This document shows, piece after piece, positions 15,965 through 23,782 of a stretch of DNA of 64,000 bases. The notes beneath the pieces are model-generated. The model had not been told where the DNA came from. It ran no database searches and saw only the letters and a list, made by a program, of their open reading frames with translations. The stretch lies in contig NZ_JAGPYK010000014.1 in the NCBI RefSeq assembly GCF_018070045.1, forward strand, positions 62,001 to 126,000, given 5' to 3'. Numbering within the stretch: position 1 is the stretch's first letter; each line of letters starts with the position of its first letter. A program made the position numbers and the translations under genes. The stretch comes from Micromonospora sp. U21 (GTDB lineage Bacteria; Actinomycetota; Actinomycetes; Mycobacteriales; Micromonosporaceae).

Positions 15965-16858
15965 ATGACCCGTCCCCGCCTGCCGCTCCTGCGGGCAGCC
16001 ACCCGATTGGCCGCACTCGCCGTGGCCACCGCCGCCGTGCTGCTCACCGTCGCCACACCAGCCAGCGCCGCCGTTCCCGCCGGCCGCTACGCTGCACTGG
16101 GCGACTCGTACACCGCCGGTCCGCTGATCCCCGCCCAGATCGACCTGAACTGCCTACGGTCCAACCGCAACTACCCTTCGCTGGTGGCCGCGTCCGCCGG
16201 CTCGTCGTCGTTCGCCGACGTGAGCTGCTCCGGCGCCACCACGGACGACATCCTCTACGGTGGCAGCGGCCAGTTGGGCATCATGGTGCCACCGCAGCTC
16301 AGCGCGGTCACGTCGAACACGGCACTGGTGACGGTGCAGATCGGCGGCAACGACATCGGCTTCTCCGGGATCATCAGCGCCTGTGCGGAGGCAAGCCTCA
16401 GCAGCCCCCTCGGATCGCCGTGCAAGAACCGGTACACCGCCGGAGGCACCGACCAGTTGCAGGCCCGGATCGCCGCCACCGTGCCGAAGGTGACCGCCGT
16501 GCTGCAGGCGGTCCGCCAGGCCGCGCCGGGCGCGCGGGTCGTGGTGCTCGGGTACCCGGCGATCCTGCCGGACACCGGGTACGGCTGCTGGCCCGTCGTC
16601 CCGATCGCCTATCAGGACGTGCCGTACCTGCGCGGCATCGAAAAGTCGCTCAACGCGATGCTGGCCAGCACCGCGACCGCACACGGCGCCACCTACGCCG
16701 ACGTCTACACCCCGTCGATCGGCCGCGACGCGTGCAAGGGCAGCGGTACCCGGTGGGTCGAGGGACTGGTGCCACAGAATTCGGCCGCCCCGTTCCACCC
16801 GAACGCCCGCGGCGAGCAGGGCATGGCCAACGCCCTGCTCGCCACGCTGAACAGCTGA
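15965..16858 (+). CDS. Secreted SGNH-family lipase/esterase
   Basis: A 297-residue secreted hydrolase with a twin-arginine-free Sec signal peptide (hydrophobic LAALAVATAAVLLTVA, cleavage near PASA-A). The mature N-terminus carries block I GDSYTAG with catalytic Ser48, block III GGNDIGF, and block V FHPNARGEQGMA with the catalytic His. This is the plan of the Streptomyces-type SGNH esterase/phospholipase fold; cysteines occur in pairs that could form disulfides. It hydrolyses lipid or acetyl esters outside the cell. GGGAGG precedes ATG. A strong stem-loop follows the gene. Confidence 0.88.
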   Translation: MTRPRLPLLRAATRLAALAVATAAVLLTVATPASAAVPAGRYAALGDSYTAGPLIPAQIDLNCLRSNRNYPSLVAASAGSSSFADVSCSGATTDDILYGGSGQLGIMVPPQLSAVTSNTALVTVQIGGNDIGFSGIISACAEASLSSPLGSPCKNRYTAGGTDQLQARIAATVPKVTAVLQAVRQAAPGARVVVLGYPAILPDTGYGCWPVVPIAYQDVPYLRGIEKSLNAMLASTATAHGATYADVYTPSIGRDACKGSGTRWVEGLVPQNSAAPFHPNARGEQGMANALLATLNS

Positions 16859-16870
16859 CCCGGCCCGCTA

Positions 16871-16916
16871 CCGGTTGAGCCCGCCCCGTCGAGCAGCGGC
16901 GGGGCGGGCTCACCGG
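16871..16916. terminator. Strong stem-loop terminator after the esterase gene
   Basis: Perfect 12-bp arms at 16877-16888 and 16900-16911, extended by a further 5 bp after a one-base bulge, around an 11-nt loop. It starts 12 bp after the stop codon. Confidence 0.75.
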
Positions 16917-17018
16917 GCACCGCCCCGTGGAGCTGGCGCCGCCCATCTCCTCGGCTTCGTTGTCGGCCGGTACGTGCTGCACCTCGAACCGGTCGCTCAT
17001 GACGGTCAGCATGGAGGG

Positions 17019-17039
17019 TTGACGCAGCACCAGGGTCAA
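17019..17039. promoter_or_regulatory. MerR-type dyad, possible orphan operator
   Basis: Arms TTGAC and GTCAA are separated by 11 bp. On the minus strand this has the shape of a MerR-family operator beginning at the -35 box, but no MerR gene is nearby. It lies 38 bp before the VOC gene start. The arms are short, so chance is possible. Confidence 0.3.
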
Positions 17040-17077
17040 GTCCGCAGGCCCGCTGCTCGCCTGTGAGAAGGTGGTTC

Positions 17078-17476
17078 ATGCCCTTGAACAGGTATCACCT
17101 CAGAACCTCGGTCGCCGTGTCCGACATCCGAAAGGCGGTCGCGTTCTACGAGGGCAAACTGGGCCTACAGGTGCTGCGGTCCGGCCCCAGCGCCACCATT
17201 GCCGACGGCAGCCGCGTCTACGGTTCTGGTGGCGGGCCGGCGCTGAACGTGTACCAGTCGGGCACTGCCGGAAAGTCCTCGGCGACACTGGCGACGTGGT
17301 ACGTCGACGACATCGACCAGATCGTCGACGAGCTCGTCTCGTCCGGCGTCGAGTTCACTCGCTACGAGCAGTTCGAACACGACGCCAGGGGGATCACCGC
17401 TCGGGCCGGCGGCGGACGTATCGCGTGGTTCCAGGATCCGGACGGCAACACCTTCGCCCTCGAGGCCGACGTCTGA
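17078..17476 (+). CDS. VOC (glyoxalase/bleomycin-resistance fold) protein
   Basis: A 132-residue single-module pair of beta-alpha-beta-beta-beta units. It starts LRTSVAVSDIRKAVAFYEGKLG and ends RIAWFQDPDGNTFALEA, the opening and closing signatures of vicinal-oxygen-chelate proteins. The first metal ligand position is not an obvious His, so it could be a binding protein rather than a metalloenzyme. GAGAAGG precedes ATG 17078. It is a single gene; ligand and reaction are unknown. Confidence 0.8.
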   Translation: MPLNRYHLRTSVAVSDIRKAVAFYEGKLGLQVLRSGPSATIADGSRVYGSGGGPALNVYQSGTAGKSSATLATWYVDDIDQIVDELVSSGVEFTRYEQFEHDARGITARAGGGRIAWFQDPDGNTFALEADV

Positions 17477-17582
17477 CGCCCTGTCGGGGATGAGGCGTCG
17501 TTCTACGCGCTGCGCCGCACCCGATGCGCGGCACGGGCCACCCGCAGCAGGCGGCGCCAGGAGGCCTGGGTAGTTTCCTGTC

Positions 17583-18026
17583 ATGAGTGATGACACCTTC
17601 CGCTCGGTGGAAATCGAGCGCACCAGCGTGGGGAACTACGTCGCGCGGAACGTCCGCGGCGGAGAGATGTCGATGGGCACGGGCGAGGACGCCAGCTTTA
17701 CGCCGGTGGAACTGCTCCTGGCCGCCATCGGTGGCTGCACCGCGATAGACGTGGACCACATCACCAGCCGGCGCGCCGAGCCGACCCGGTTCTCCGTCGA
17801 AGTCTCTGGCGACAAGATCCGGGACGAGGCCGGAGGAAACCGGATGCAGAATCTCAGGGTCGAGTTCACCGTGACGTTTCCGATGGGCGCGGACGGCGAC
17901 AGGGCGCGCGAGGCGCTGCCCCGTTCGCTCCAGCAGTCGCACGAACGGCTCTGCACGGTCTCCCGTACCGTCGAACTTGGCACTCCCGTCTCGATCGTCG
18001 AGGCTGCCGGGCCCACCGGGGACTGA
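17583..18026 (+). CDS. OsmC-family peroxiredoxin-like protein
   Basis: A 147-residue OsmC/Ohr-fold protein. GGEMSMG and FTPVELLLAAIGGCTAIDVD contain the first redox Cys (GGC). The second lies in SHERLCTVSRTVELG, as required for a thiol peroxidase reducing organic hydroperoxides. It acts in the cytosol in oxidant defence. It is monocistronic, 106 bp after the VOC gene, and convergent with an unknown gene. No OhrR-type regulator is adjacent. Confidence 0.85.
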   Translation: MSDDTFRSVEIERTSVGNYVARNVRGGEMSMGTGEDASFTPVELLLAAIGGCTAIDVDHITSRRAEPTRFSVEVSGDKIRDEAGGNRMQNLRVEFTVTFPMGADGDRAREALPRSLQQSHERLCTVSRTVELGTPVSIVEAAGPTGD

Positions 18027-18060
18027 GGTCTCCGGGCGGATCGGTCCGGCCGCGGTGTCC

Positions 18061-18774
18061 TCAGACCAGGAGACGCTCGCGCATCCTCGCGCCCAGGTTG
18101 ATCCCGCCTACCGCCCGAGGGCCGGTTGGATCGTGCACGCCGAGGGTGTTGTTGCGGCGCATCAGCTCACGGACCGGAGGTGGCAGCCGGGGCGGGTCGT
18201 CCATGGCCGCGAGGACCTGCCCGGCACTCGAGATCAGTCGATCGGCCAGGGCGGCGGCGTCGGTGTCCACCCGCACCCGGCCGTACTCCCAGCCGGCAGT
18301 GGTGAGGTCAAGCACCTCGAACACGCGGGTCAGGAGGGGGGTCGGGTCGGTCACCCGGTGGAGCCGCGTCGCCTGGGTGCCGACCACCGTGACGGCGGCG
18401 GCCACCTGCGCGTACGGGTGGAAGCCGCACGGCAACGCGAACAGTGGCCACCGCAGGGCCGGGCCGGCCTCCCTCCACAGCGGCCGGTAGTTCCGGCGGT
18501 GCACCAGGAGCCGCCGGCCCGTACGTCGGTGAATCTCGTGGGCCTGGGCCTGTAGGTCCGCGTGGGCCTCGTCGGCGACCAGGCTCACGATCCGGGCGGC
18601 CACCACCAGGCCGTCGTCGCCGTTCAACATGGCGGTGACCGCCTCGACCTGCTCGGGAAACCGGATCCGCGCGTGCGCGCCGTACCGGCACTGGACGTCC
18701 CGCAGCAGCGCCTGCTGCCGCTCAGGATCGAGCTGGACCCGCCCGCCGCCCAGCAACCGCCGCAGCCAACGCAT
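18061..18774 (-). CDS. Hypothetical protein
   Basis: A 237-residue soluble protein of unknown function. It begins with a basic segment MRWLRRLLGGGRVQLD and has no signal peptide or clear transmembrane helix. Distinct pieces are NYRPLWREAGPALRWPLFAL, PYAQVAAAVTVVG and a Pro/Arg-rich C-terminus (DDPPRLPPPVRELMRR, GGINLGARMRERLLV). ATG 18774 has GAGG about 7 nt upstream; the frame extends farther but without a ribosome site. Neighbours (OsmC, ECF sigma) give no clue. Confidence 0.6.
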   Translation of the reverse strand: MRWLRRLLGGGRVQLDPERQQALLRDVQCRYGAHARIRFPEQVEAVTAMLNGDDGLVVAARIVSLVADEAHADLQAQAHEIHRRTGRRLLVHRRNYRPLWREAGPALRWPLFALPCGFHPYAQVAAAVTVVGTQATRLHRVTDPTPLLTRVFEVLDLTTAGWEYGRVRVDTDAAALADRLISSAGQVLAAMDDPPRLPPPVRELMRRNNTLGVHDPTGPRAVGGINLGARMRERLLV

Positions 18775-18946
18775 TGTGCCTCGTTTCAGCAGAGCCGTCC
18801 CGGACCGCGGCAATGCTAGTGCGTCGGACCTCCCTCGTCTGGTGATGGGGTGCCGTGCCACATCTGCTCCCGTCGAGGCAAGATCGCCCTCGTCGTCAGC
18901 GACGACAGGCAGGCACATGACGACGAACCCAGGAGGCAGGCGCCCG

Positions 18947-20104
18947 TCAGCGACACCGGCGGGCGTTGAGGCGGGCGGCCTGGCGCGTCAGGTGGTCGCG
19001 CTCGGCGAGGTTCGGGGCCTTCTGGGCCGCCTCGACGTACAGCCGTGCCGCCCTGTCCAGGTCGCCGTCGCGTTCGTGGAGGTACGCCGCCACCGCCGTG
19101 TGACGGGGGAGTGCGTCGTTCAGCGCCGCGAGCGCCGCCAGACCGGCACGCGGTCCGTCGGCCTCGCCGACGGCCACTGCGCGGTTGAGCCGGACGACCG
19201 GGCTGCCGGTCAAACGCGCGAGCTCGTCGTACCACTCGACGATCTGCACCCAGTCAGTCTTCTCGGCGGTGGGTGCGTCAGCGTGCAGGGCCGCGATGGC
19301 GGCCTGGGCCTGGAACTCGCCCAGCCGGTCACGGGCGAGGGCCGTCTGCAGGATCTCGACGCCCTCGGCGATCGACCTGGTGTCCCATCGGCCGCGGTCC
19401 TGTTGGGCGAGCGGCACCAGGCTGCCGTCGGGCGCGGTCCGGGTGGCGCGCCGGGCGTGGTGGAGCAGCATGAGGGCGAGCAGCCCCGCGACCTCGGGGT
19501 GATCGATCGCGGCCGCGAGCTGCCGGGTGAGCCGGATGGCCTCGGCGGCGAGGTCGACGTCGCCGGAGTAGCCCTCGTTGAAGACCAGGTAGAGGACACG
19601 CAGCACGGTGGCGACGTCACCAGGCTGGTCGAACCGCACGCCGGAGACGGTGCGCTTGGCTCGGCTGATGCGCTGCGCCATGGTCGCCTCGGGCACCAGG
19701 TAGGCCTGGGCGATCTGGCGGGTTGTCAGCCCGCCGACGGCGCGCAGCGTGAGCGCGACCGCGGACGACGGCGTCAGCGACGGGTGGGCGCACAGGAAGT
19801 AGAGCTGGAGCGTGTCGTCCACCGCGGGCGTGGGCCCGGGCGCCGGCTCCTCGTCGACGAGATCCTCCCGCCGGCGGCGGGAGGCGTCCGCCCGGGTCGC
19901 GTCGAGGAACCGGCGCCAGGCCACGGTGACCAGCCAGCCCTTCGGGTCCCGCGGCGGATCGGCCGGCCAGACACGGACCGCCTCGACCAGCGCGTCCTGC
20001 ACGGCGTCCTCGCCCGCCGCGAAGTCGGCTCCGCGGCGGACGAGGATCCCGAGCACGCTCGGCGTGAGGCTCCGGAGCAGGGCCTCGTTCATCTGGGAGG
20101 TCAC
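18947..20104 (-). CDS. ECF42-type sigma factor with C-terminal TPR-like extension
   Basis: A 385-residue ECF factor. Region 2 begins LTPSVLGILVRRGADFAAGEDAVQ and includes DPKGWLVTVAWRRFLD. Region 4 has GLTTRQIAQAYLVPEATMAQRI. A ~200-residue helical C-terminal extension follows, with LYLVFNEGYSGD, LLHHARRATR, LNRAVAVGEADG and AAAYLHERDGDL-like TPR text. This is the plan of group ECF42 (formerly RpoE-like 'DUF6596') factors, which lack an anti-sigma and use the extension for control. GTG 20104 overlaps the stop of the DGPF gene (GTGA), so the two are coupled. ATG 20092 is an alternative start. Confidence 0.8.
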   Translation of the reverse strand: MTSQMNEALLRSLTPSVLGILVRRGADFAAGEDAVQDALVEAVRVWPADPPRDPKGWLVTVAWRRFLDATRADASRRRREDLVDEEPAPGPTPAVDDTLQLYFLCAHPSLTPSSAVALTLRAVGGLTTRQIAQAYLVPEATMAQRISRAKRTVSGVRFDQPGDVATVLRVLYLVFNEGYSGDVDLAAEAIRLTRQLAAAIDHPEVAGLLALMLLHHARRATRTAPDGSLVPLAQQDRGRWDTRSIAEGVEILQTALARDRLGEFQAQAAIAALHADAPTAEKTDWVQIVEWYDELARLTGSPVVRLNRAVAVGEADGPRAGLAALAALNDALPRHTAVAAYLHERDGDLDRAARLYVEAAQKAPNLAERDHLTRQAARLNARRCR

Positions 20105-20508
20105 TCCGTGATGGTGGGCGGCTCGGCCAGGAACGGGCGCAGCTCGAGCCACTCGTGGATCGGCTTCCCGCCCGCCCCGGGGGCCGCCGACAGCTCCCCG
20201 GCCAGCTCGACGGCGCGCTCGTAGCTGTCGACGTCGATCACCATCCAGCCGGCGATGAGGTCCTTGGTCTCGGCGAATGGGCCGTCGGTGACCGGCGGGC
20301 GACCCTCGCCGTCGTACCGGACGAACGTCCCCTCGGGGGCGAGCGCCTGACCGTCGACGAACTCGCCGGTCCCCTCGAGCCGGGCCGCGAAGTCGCGCAT
20401 GTACTGCACGTGGGCCGAGATCTCCTCCGGCGTCCACTGGGCCATGGGCACGTCGTTGACCGCAGCCGGGGCACCGCGGTAGTGCTTGAGCAGCAGGTAC
20501 TTGGCCAT
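20101..20508 (-). CDS. DGPF/YCII-domain protein partnered with ECF42 sigma factor
   Basis: A 135-residue YCII-fold protein that starts MAKYLLLKHYRG and contains VTDGPFAETKDLIAGW, the DGPF motif that names this family. DGPF proteins are the conserved genomic partners and regulatory targets of ECF42 sigma factors; their biochemical role is unsettled. The start has GAGGAG upstream. It is the first gene of a two-gene operon with the sigma factor, and an ECF42-like promoter lies about 50 bp upstream. Confidence 0.85.
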   Translation of the reverse strand: MAKYLLLKHYRGAPAAVNDVPMAQWTPEEISAHVQYMRDFAARLEGTGEFVDGQALAPEGTFVRYDGEGRPPVTDGPFAETKDLIAGWMVIDVDSYERAVELAGELSAAPGAGGKPIHEWLELRPFLAEPPTITE

Positions 20509-20559
20509 GGTGTTTCTCCTCGTCCTGGTGCGACCCATTCTGATCGCGTTCAGTGCGGG

Positions 20560-20586
20560 GACGGAGCCGGTCGCCGGTTCTCGACA
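20560..20586 (-). promoter_or_regulatory. ECF42-type promoter of the DGPF-sigma operon
   Basis: TGTCGA (20586-20581) and CGTC (20563-20560) are separated by 17 bp on the minus strand. This matches the published ECF42 pattern (TGTCGA at -35, CGA/TC at -10) and would leave about 45 nt of leader before ATG 20508. Confidence 0.6.
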
Positions 20587-20707
20587 TGGCCGTCCGAAAT
20601 TCTTGCGCTCTCGCGGCACCGGTGAACGTCTCACCGACGCGGCCGCGGCTCAGGCCAGGTCAGCGGCGGTGAGCGGCGGCACGAGGCGTGTTACTCGTGC
20701 TGACGTC

Positions 20708-21424
20708 TCAGCGAGGCCGGCGTGACGATGTCCAGCCCTGCTGTCGCAGCCGTTCGATGCCGTCCAGAAGCAGGTCCAGCGCGAACTCGAACTCGAACTG
20801 GTCGTCACAGCCCTGCCCCAGGACGGACGCGTCGTCGTGGGACGCCGCCATGGCGATCTCCGCGACGTGCGGGAATCTGGCTGCGATCTCCGGTGGTAGG
20901 GCCGCCGGTGGGTCCGGGTTGCTGGCGCCGGACCGGCCGGCGCGTCGGGAGGCGTCGAAGAGTTCCTGGCTGAAGCCCAGGATTCTGCTGCCCATCGCGT
21001 GCATCACGTGGTGCGCGAGGTCGACGGAGAACCCGCCGGCACGGAACGTCCCGATCATCGCGTCGAGGTACGCCAGGATGGCCGGCGTCGCCATGTTCCG
21101 CGACTCGATCGCGAGCGGCGCCCAGGGGTGGCGTTGCAGCACCTGCCGCGCCGAGAGGATGCGCTCGCGGACCGCGTGCTTCCAATCGGTGTCGGGCACG
21201 GGCGGATCGATCTCGCCGACGACCACGTCGATCATGCCGTCGAGCAGTTCGTCCTTGTTGGCCACGTGCTTGTAGAGGGCCATCGGCACGACGCCCAGAT
21301 CCTGAGCGAGGTTGCGCATGCTGAGGGACTCGATCCCGGCCCCGTCGGCGAGCGCTACGGCGGCGCGCAGGATCCGGTCCCTGCTCAGCGGCGTACGTCG
21401 CAGCGTCTCGGCCTGCTCAGCCAT
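20708..21424 (-). CDS. TetR-family repressor (TetR_C-type ligand domain)
   Basis: A 238-residue regulator. The N-terminal HTH is at residues ~15-60 (SRDRILRAAVALADGAGIES, then LSMRNLAQDLGVVPMALYKHV, NKDELLD). The C-terminal part resembles the tetracycline-repressor C domain (DWKHAVRERILSARQVL, HPWAPLAI, HHVMHAMGSRILGF). It should bind as a dimer to palindromes and release DNA when it binds a small ligand. AGGAG lies 7 nt before ATG 21424. It is divergent from an MDR reductase gene, and two matching palindromes sit between them. It probably represses both genes. Confidence 0.85.
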   Translation of the reverse strand: MAEQAETLRRTPLSRDRILRAAVALADGAGIESLSMRNLAQDLGVVPMALYKHVANKDELLDGMIDVVVGEIDPPVPDTDWKHAVRERILSARQVLQRHPWAPLAIESRNMATPAILAYLDAMIGTFRAGGFSVDLAHHVMHAMGSRILGFSQELFDASRRAGRSGASNPDPPAALPPEIAARFPHVAEIAMAASHDDASVLGQGCDDQFEFEFALDLLLDGIERLRQQGWTSSRRPR

Positions 21425-21466
21425 CTCGCTCCTCATCGTTCGGCGGGCGATTGAACCATAATCCCC

Positions 21467-21521
21467 TTGACAGGTGTACGCCGTACACCTACATTCTTTC
21501 ATAAGGTGTACGCCGTACACC
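21467..21521 (+). promoter_or_regulatory. MDR promoter with two palindromic TetR operators
   Basis: TTGACA (21467-21472) and TACATT (21490-21495) are separated by exactly 17 bp, and that spacer (21473-21489) is a perfect palindrome with half-site GGTGTACG. A second identical 17-bp palindrome lies at 21505-21521, over the expected transcription start, 32 bp centre to centre. Repressor bound here would block polymerase binding and initiation. Confidence 0.8.
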
Positions 21522-21537
21522 GGGGGAGGGGTGAAAG

Positions 21538-22521
21538 ATGAAGGCGATCATCCAGGACCGATACGGTCCGCCGGAGACGCTCACGCTCGCGGACGTGGAC
21601 GCGCCGGTGCCGGCCGCCGACGAAGTGCTCGTGCGGGTGGAGGCCGCCGCGCTCAACGCGTACGACTGGCACGCCATGCGTGGCGATCCACGGATGGCGC
21701 GGTTGGCATTGGGCCGGTCAGGGCCCCGGGCGCGCATCCGTGGCCGGGATTTCGCCGGCCGGGTCGAGGCCGTCGGCACCCACGTTCGACAGGTCCGGCC
21801 GGGCGATGCCGTCTTCGGCGACCTCGGCGACGCCAACGGCGCGTTCGCGGAGTATGTATGCGTGCCCGAGACTCTGGTCGCGGCGAAGCCGGCGAACCTG
21901 ACGCCGCAGCAGGCGGCCGCCCTGCCGCTGGCCGGCACCACCGCGCTCATGGGTCTCTGCGGCGCCGGGCAGGTCGAGCCCGGCCACCGCGTTCTCATCA
22001 ACGGCGCCTCCGGCGGCGTCGGCACTCTGGCGGTCCAACTCGCCAAGGTGCTCGGCGCGACCGTGACCGGCGTGTGCAGCACCCGCAATGTCGGTCTGGT
22101 CCGTTCCCTCGGCGCCGACCACGTCGTCGACTACACCCGCGACGACTTCGCCCACGACACCCGCCGCTACGACGTCGTGTTCGACCTGGTCGGCAACCGC
22201 TCACTCACCGCACTCCGGCGGGTGCTGACCCCGACCGGGACGCTGGTGCTCTCCGGCGGCGGCGTGTACCGCGGCGGCAGCCTCATCGGACCGATCGGGC
22301 TCATCGCGCGCGGGCGGCTGCTGGCACCCTTCATCCGACACCGCATCGTCGTACTCACGACGGCGCCCAGCCGGCAGCACCTCGACACGCTCCGCGCCCA
22401 CGCCGAAACCGGCCGCCTCACCCCGGTCATCGACCGAACCTATCCGCTCCACGAGGTGCCCCAGGCCATGCGATACCTCGAAGGTGAGCACGCGCGGGCG
22501 AAGGTCGTCATCACCGTCTGA
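21538..22521 (+). CDS. TetR-controlled zinc-free MDR oxidoreductase
   Basis: A 327-residue medium-chain reductase. The GroES-like part includes VRVEAAALNAYDWHAM and IRGRDFAGRVEAVG. The cofactor motif is VLINGASGGVGTLAVQLAKV, and the end is HARAKVVITV. Structural and catalytic zinc ligands are absent, as in quinone-oxidoreductase-like enzymes using NADPH. GGGGGAGGGG precedes ATG. The divergent TetR gene and two operators suggest induction by a small electrophile or quinone, followed by reduction of that compound; this is inference. Confidence 0.85.
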   Translation: MKAIIQDRYGPPETLTLADVDAPVPAADEVLVRVEAAALNAYDWHAMRGDPRMARLALGRSGPRARIRGRDFAGRVEAVGTHVRQVRPGDAVFGDLGDANGAFAEYVCVPETLVAAKPANLTPQQAAALPLAGTTALMGLCGAGQVEPGHRVLINGASGGVGTLAVQLAKVLGATVTGVCSTRNVGLVRSLGADHVVDYTRDDFAHDTRRYDVVFDLVGNRSLTALRRVLTPTGTLVLSGGGVYRGGSLIGPIGLIARGRLLAPFIRHRIVVLTTAPSRQHLDTLRAHAETGRLTPVIDRTYPLHEVPQAMRYLEGEHARAKVVITV

Positions 22522-22590
22522 GGTCCCGCCATCGGGCACCGTTGCATGCTGATCGGAACGATGTCGGTCGGTCGCCCTACGGTGTGCGCC

Positions 22591-22824
22591 GTGAACGCCG
22601 TCCAGACATACCGACATCTCCAGCCGTCCGCCCTGCGCGCAGCTGGCCTCGACCTCCAGACCTGCGGTGGCCCGACGCCCAACCCGCGTTTCTTCTCCGG
22701 GTTTCTCACCACACCTGCGGCGGCGGCCGCCGGCCTGCTCGCCGTCGCCGACCCGGTGGCGCGCGGCGGCGCGAGCCGCCTGGTGACCGAGGCCCGCCGG
22801 CTCGCCACCGCCCTGGCCGCCTGA
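22591..22824 (+). CDS. Short ORF, probably an N-terminal gene fragment
   Basis: A 77-codon frame starting GTG 22591, 7 nt after TACGGT, fits a leaderless start. The first ~50 residues look coded (TYRHLQPSALRAAGLDL, CGGPTPNPRFFSGFLT, AAAAAGLLAVAD), similar in style to the N-terminus of SWIM-zinc-finger-associated proteins. The protein then ends abruptly in an Ala/Arg stretch. I regard it as a truncated relic with an intact 5' end. The family assignment is weak. Confidence 0.4.
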   Translation: MNAVQTYRHLQPSALRAAGLDLQTCGGPTPNPRFFSGFLTTPAAAAAGLLAVADPVARGGASRLVTEARRLATALAA

Positions 22825-22877
22825 CCTGCTGATCGGCCCGTACCGCCGGTCAGGACTGACACCCCGGCCACCGATGA

Positions 22878-22937
22878 CGAACGTGATGACGCGCGAACGA
22901 AGCACCGATCGGGTGAGCGTCCGCGTCATCACGTTCG
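22878..22937. repeat. Large 16-bp inverted repeat between convergent genes
   Basis: Arms 22878-22893 and 22922-22937 are perfect reverse complements over 16 bp. The 28-nt loop holds a second small hairpin (CACC/GGTG). It may act as a bidirectional terminator between the short ORF and the TOPRIM gene, or as a protein site. Confidence 0.6.
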
Positions 22938-22957
22938 CCGCGGAAGGAATTCCTCTG

Positions 22958-23644
22958 TCACGCCACGGACCGGTCGGTCCTCGTCGCCTCGAGCAGCGCG
23001 GCGAGTGGCCGAGGCAGGGCGTCCCGGCCCATCGCCGCCTCGGTGAGCAGTCGTGCGTAGCGCAGGTTGCGGCGTGCGCCGCTGCGCAGGAACCGCCACA
23101 TCTGCCGCTCGGGCTCCTGGCCGCGCCAGGCGGGCTGATTCTGCAACGAGCGGAACGACCCCAGATCGCCCTGCGAGTCGAACAGGCCTTCGACCTCTGC
23201 GGCGCCGACGGCACGGATCAGTTCCTCCTCGAGGTCGTCGACGCAGACGTGAAACCCGAGGCGCCCCATGTCGGCGCGGGTGCGGGGCGTGCCGACCTGG
23301 GCGGCGACCAGTGCGCGCCGGAAGACTTCCTGCTCACGCACGTCATACAGGCCAGCGAGGCGCACCTGAGCGGTCCGCGGGCCGAGTTCGGTCAGGAAGC
23401 GGCCGATCGCGTGCGCCCCGCCGATCGGCACGATCACGACGCGTTCCGCTTCGAGATCCCGGCCGTGGCCGGTCGCGGCCGTTTCCAGCGCGATCTGGTC
23501 GCTGAGACCCTCGACCAGGACCAGGGCCGCAGCGTCGGCGATCTTCGCCCGGGCCCTGGTCATCGCCCGCGTCGTGGCGTCAGGGCCATTCTCGTAGCCG
23601 TCGAGCGCCCTGCGGGCGAGCTCACGACGTTGGGCGAGATCCAT
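22958..23644 (-). CDS. TOPRIM-domain protein (OLD-nuclease-like)
   Basis: A 228-residue protein whose residues ~35-150 form a TOPRIM domain: ALVLVEGLSDQIALE holds the conserved Glu, ERVVIVPIGGAHAIGRFL follows, and RLAGLYDVREQEVF is near the acidic DxD position, which is only partly kept (YDVRE). This arrangement resembles the isolated nuclease half of OLD-family enzymes (as in Gabija GajA-like proteins), without the ATPase domain. It may cut or bind nucleic acid with Mg2+. It is divergent from the Ser/Thr kinase gene. No ATPase or helicase partner is near, so a defence role is speculative. Confidence 0.7.
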   Translation of the reverse strand: MDLAQRRELARRALDGYENGPDATTRAMTRARAKIADAAALVLVEGLSDQIALETAATGHGRDLEAERVVIVPIGGAHAIGRFLTELGPRTAQVRLAGLYDVREQEVFRRALVAAQVGTPRTRADMGRLGFHVCVDDLEEELIRAVGAAEVEGLFDSQGDLGSFRSLQNQPAWRGQEPERQMWRFLRSGARRNLRYARLLTEAAMGRDALPRPLAALLEATRTDRSVA

Positions 23645-23782
23645 GGTGGGTTCCGTCGGCTGGGATGCGGGTCATGGCCATCATCGTCCGGGCGTACGGC
23701 GGCGACAACCGGTTAAGGAGGTCGAACCACCGGGCAGCGCTGCGGTGCTTGAGACCGTGGCGTCCGGGGTACCGGAAGCTCT

